Source: Kofleriaceae bacterium (GTDB lineage Bacteria > Myxococcota_A > Polyangia > Haliangiales > Haliangiaceae). Taken from it: a DNA stretch of 9,971 nt. The translations under genes were made by a program, and so were the position numbers. Location of the stretch: assembly GCA_024642805.1 (NCBI GenBank), contig JAHEAK010000031.1:1-9971 (forward strand), given 5' to 3'. This document shows, in pieces, positions 8,917-9,971 of this stretch (positions are counted from its first letter, which is position 1; each line of letters begins with the position of its first letter). The notes below the pieces were generated by a model. It saw only the letters and a program-made list of their open reading frames with translations. It did no database searches and was not told where the DNA came from.

Positions 8917-9499
8917 GACTCGAGTCGTCGCCGCCTTGCTGCTCTCTGGCCACCACGCCCTCGGCGCTGCGAATCAGCGGTGGCTCGGAATCGTCGCTCT
9001 CACTATCGGCGTCTGCGACGCCAAGGTCGGGCGCGTCATCGCCGGTGCCGTCGGGCGAGCTCCCCGCAGCGGCTGCAAGCGCGCTCCGTCGATTGCCGCT
9101 CGAATCGCTGAGGGCATCGGCCTCGGGATTGGCGGAGGCATCGGCCTCAGCAGCGGCAGCCGATGTGGAATCGGATGCCCCCGCCGTGCTCGCCCCCGCC
9201 GCGCTCGCCTCGGCCTTCTTCTTGTCGGAGTCAGGATCGAGCAGGTCGGAGAGTCGCTGGCCGGTTGCTCGTTGGTAGAGGGTCTCCGGATCGCCTCGCA
9301 GAGCGCCGCGCAGCTCGCGCACCGCCTCGCCCAGTTGCGTGTCCTTCTCGATCGTTTGCTGCAGGTCCTTGGTCTGCATGCGCAGATCGCGAATGCCTTT
9401 CCCGATCGCCTTTGCCGCACCGGGCAAGCGTTCAGGTCCCAAGACAAGCAAGGCGACAACGGCGATGAGTACGATCTCACCCATGCCCATTCCGAACAT
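8909..9499 (-). CDS. tatB: Tat translocase subunit TatB with long acidic low-complexity tail
   Basis: The 196-residue protein begins MFGMGMGEIVLI with Glu8 and has one short membrane helix (about 6-20), the hinge LGPERLPG (20-27) and an amphipathic helix (about 28-66). Glu at position 8 and the LGPERLP hinge favour TatB over TatA (TatA usually has FGxxKLP). TatB works with TatC as the signal-peptide receptor. From about 90 to the end the protein is an Ala/Ser/Asp/Gly-rich acidic tail with no predicted fold; such tails vary in TatB. The ATG at 9499 gives the canonical N-terminus although GGAG lies 14 bases away; downstream ATGs at codons 4 and 6 would trim the conserved start. The 3' end overlaps tatC. 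No separate tatA is in the window. Confidence 0.93.
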   Translation of the reverse strand: MFGMGMGEIVLIAVVALLVLGPERLPGAAKAIGKGIRDLRMQTKDLQQTIEKDTQLGEAVRELRGALRGDPETLYQRATGQRLSDLLDPDSDKKKAEASAAGASTAGASDSTSAAAAEADASANPEADALSDSSGNRRSALAAAAGSSPDGTGDDAPDLGVADADSESDDSEPPLIRSAEGVVAREQQGGDDSSHG

Positions 9500-9579
9500 C
9501 GACCACAGCTTAGCTCCGAAAGATGCGAGCGGCTAGAGCGCCGAAGGGCTTGCATTTGCTCTTGGTAAGCGGATTTTCT

Positions 9580-9971
9580 TCAGAAGCTTGCGCTGGCGCG
9601 GGCGAAGTCTCGACCGGCGGCTTCACCGCTGCCTGCGCGCTCGGTCGGCACGCTGCCGGGCGCAAAATACAGCTGCAGCGCTCCGCCGGCACCGGGAGCG
9701 GCCAGCAGACCGCTTTCGCGATCGATCCAGGCGCTTTGGCACGCCGCGGGTGGTGGACCGGGTTCGTCCGCACCAGTGCGGCCGCGTTCCGCTAGTTCCA
9801 TCAGTTCACTCCAGATGGGCAAAGCGGCGTGTGAGCCGTCGTGTCCCTTGCCGAGGGAGCCAGGATCATCGTGCCCAAGCCATACCAGGGCGGCAACCCG
9901 CGAGCTGAAGCCGACGAACCAGGCGTCGCTGTTGTCGTTGGTGGTGCCCGTCTTGCCAGCCACCGAGACCG
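9580..9971 (-). CDS. class A penicillin-binding protein (PBP1A type), C-terminal end only
   Basis: This minus-strand frame is open to the right edge and ends at a TGA (9580-9582). It begins in the transpeptidase active-site region with VSVAGKTGTTNDNSDAWFVG, containing the KTG motif that lines the beta-lactam/peptide pocket, followed by VWLGHDDPGSLGKG and AALPIWSELMELA, the usual end of the PBP1A transpeptidase domain. A roughly 70-residue Pro/Ala/Gly-rich tail follows. The full protein would polymerise and cross-link peptidoglycan; the glycosyltransferase domain and Ser active site lie beyond the window. tatB begins 80 bp after its stop, on the same strand, so shared transcription is possible. 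Confidence 0.9.
   Translation of the reverse strand, partial: VSVAGKTGTTNDNSDAWFVGFSSRVAALVWLGHDDPGSLGKGHDGSHAALPIWSELMELAERGRTGADEPGPPPAACQSAWIDRESGLLAAPGAGGALQLYFAPGSVPTERAGSGEAAGRDFARASASF

Noticed and set aside
8795..9568. 257-codon plus-strand frame with Gly-rich stretches
   Set aside because: Opposite tatB; the Gly-rich repeats are just the reverse complement of TatB's Ala/Ser-rich tail.

Overview
The window is GC-rich, densely coded DNA with mostly C or G third codon positions. The gene content suggests a Myxococcota/deltaproteobacterial-type chromosome, possibly from a Bradymonadales-like lineage. The clues are a zinc-ribbon Ser/Thr kinase with a C-terminal TPR domain, a stand-alone MshEN (GspE N-terminal) domain protein, and a fused gamma-alpha 2-oxoacid:ferredoxin oxidoreductase. 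This placement is inference from family content; there is no rRNA or marker gene to settle it. No phage, IS, CRISPR or plasmid feature was seen.

Layout. Bases 1-1811 (minus) hold almost all of a KorA-type 2-oxoacid:ferredoxin oxidoreductase alpha subunit, which runs off the left edge. Divergent from it is a tRNA-Arg(CCG) gene (1944-2017) with a well-formed sigma70-type promoter. On the plus strand follow a degenerate stand-alone MshEN-domain protein (2075-2791), a 796-residue transmembrane Hanks-type kinase (2887-5277), a spacer of about 170 bp with an inverted repeat, a candidate 64-residue ORF (5451-5645), and a two-helix membrane protein with an L7/L12-CTD-like N-terminal region (5649-6704). 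These last two are in the same reading frame, separated only by one TAG. Next is a tightly coupled pair, a VOC-family protein (6785-7408) and a flavin-reductase-like FMN split-barrel protein (7409-8020).

A short convergent spacer with a hairpin separates that pair from a minus-strand block: tatC (8062-8916), overlapped by tatB (8909-9499), preceded by the C-terminal end of a class A penicillin-binding protein (9580-9971), which runs off the right edge.

How they fit together. The left and right edges are housekeeping: central carbon/ferredoxin redox, a tRNA, Tat export and peptidoglycan synthesis. The middle (2075-6704) is a signalling-flavoured run: an MshEN-like domain, a membrane kinase with a zinc ribbon, a pentapeptide minisatellite and TPRs, and a poorly characterised membrane protein. 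It is the most unusual part of the window. Several genes there have a TATAG- or TATGCT-like hexamer within about a dozen bases of the start codon and little or no Shine-Dalgarno sequence, suggesting very short or absent leaders.
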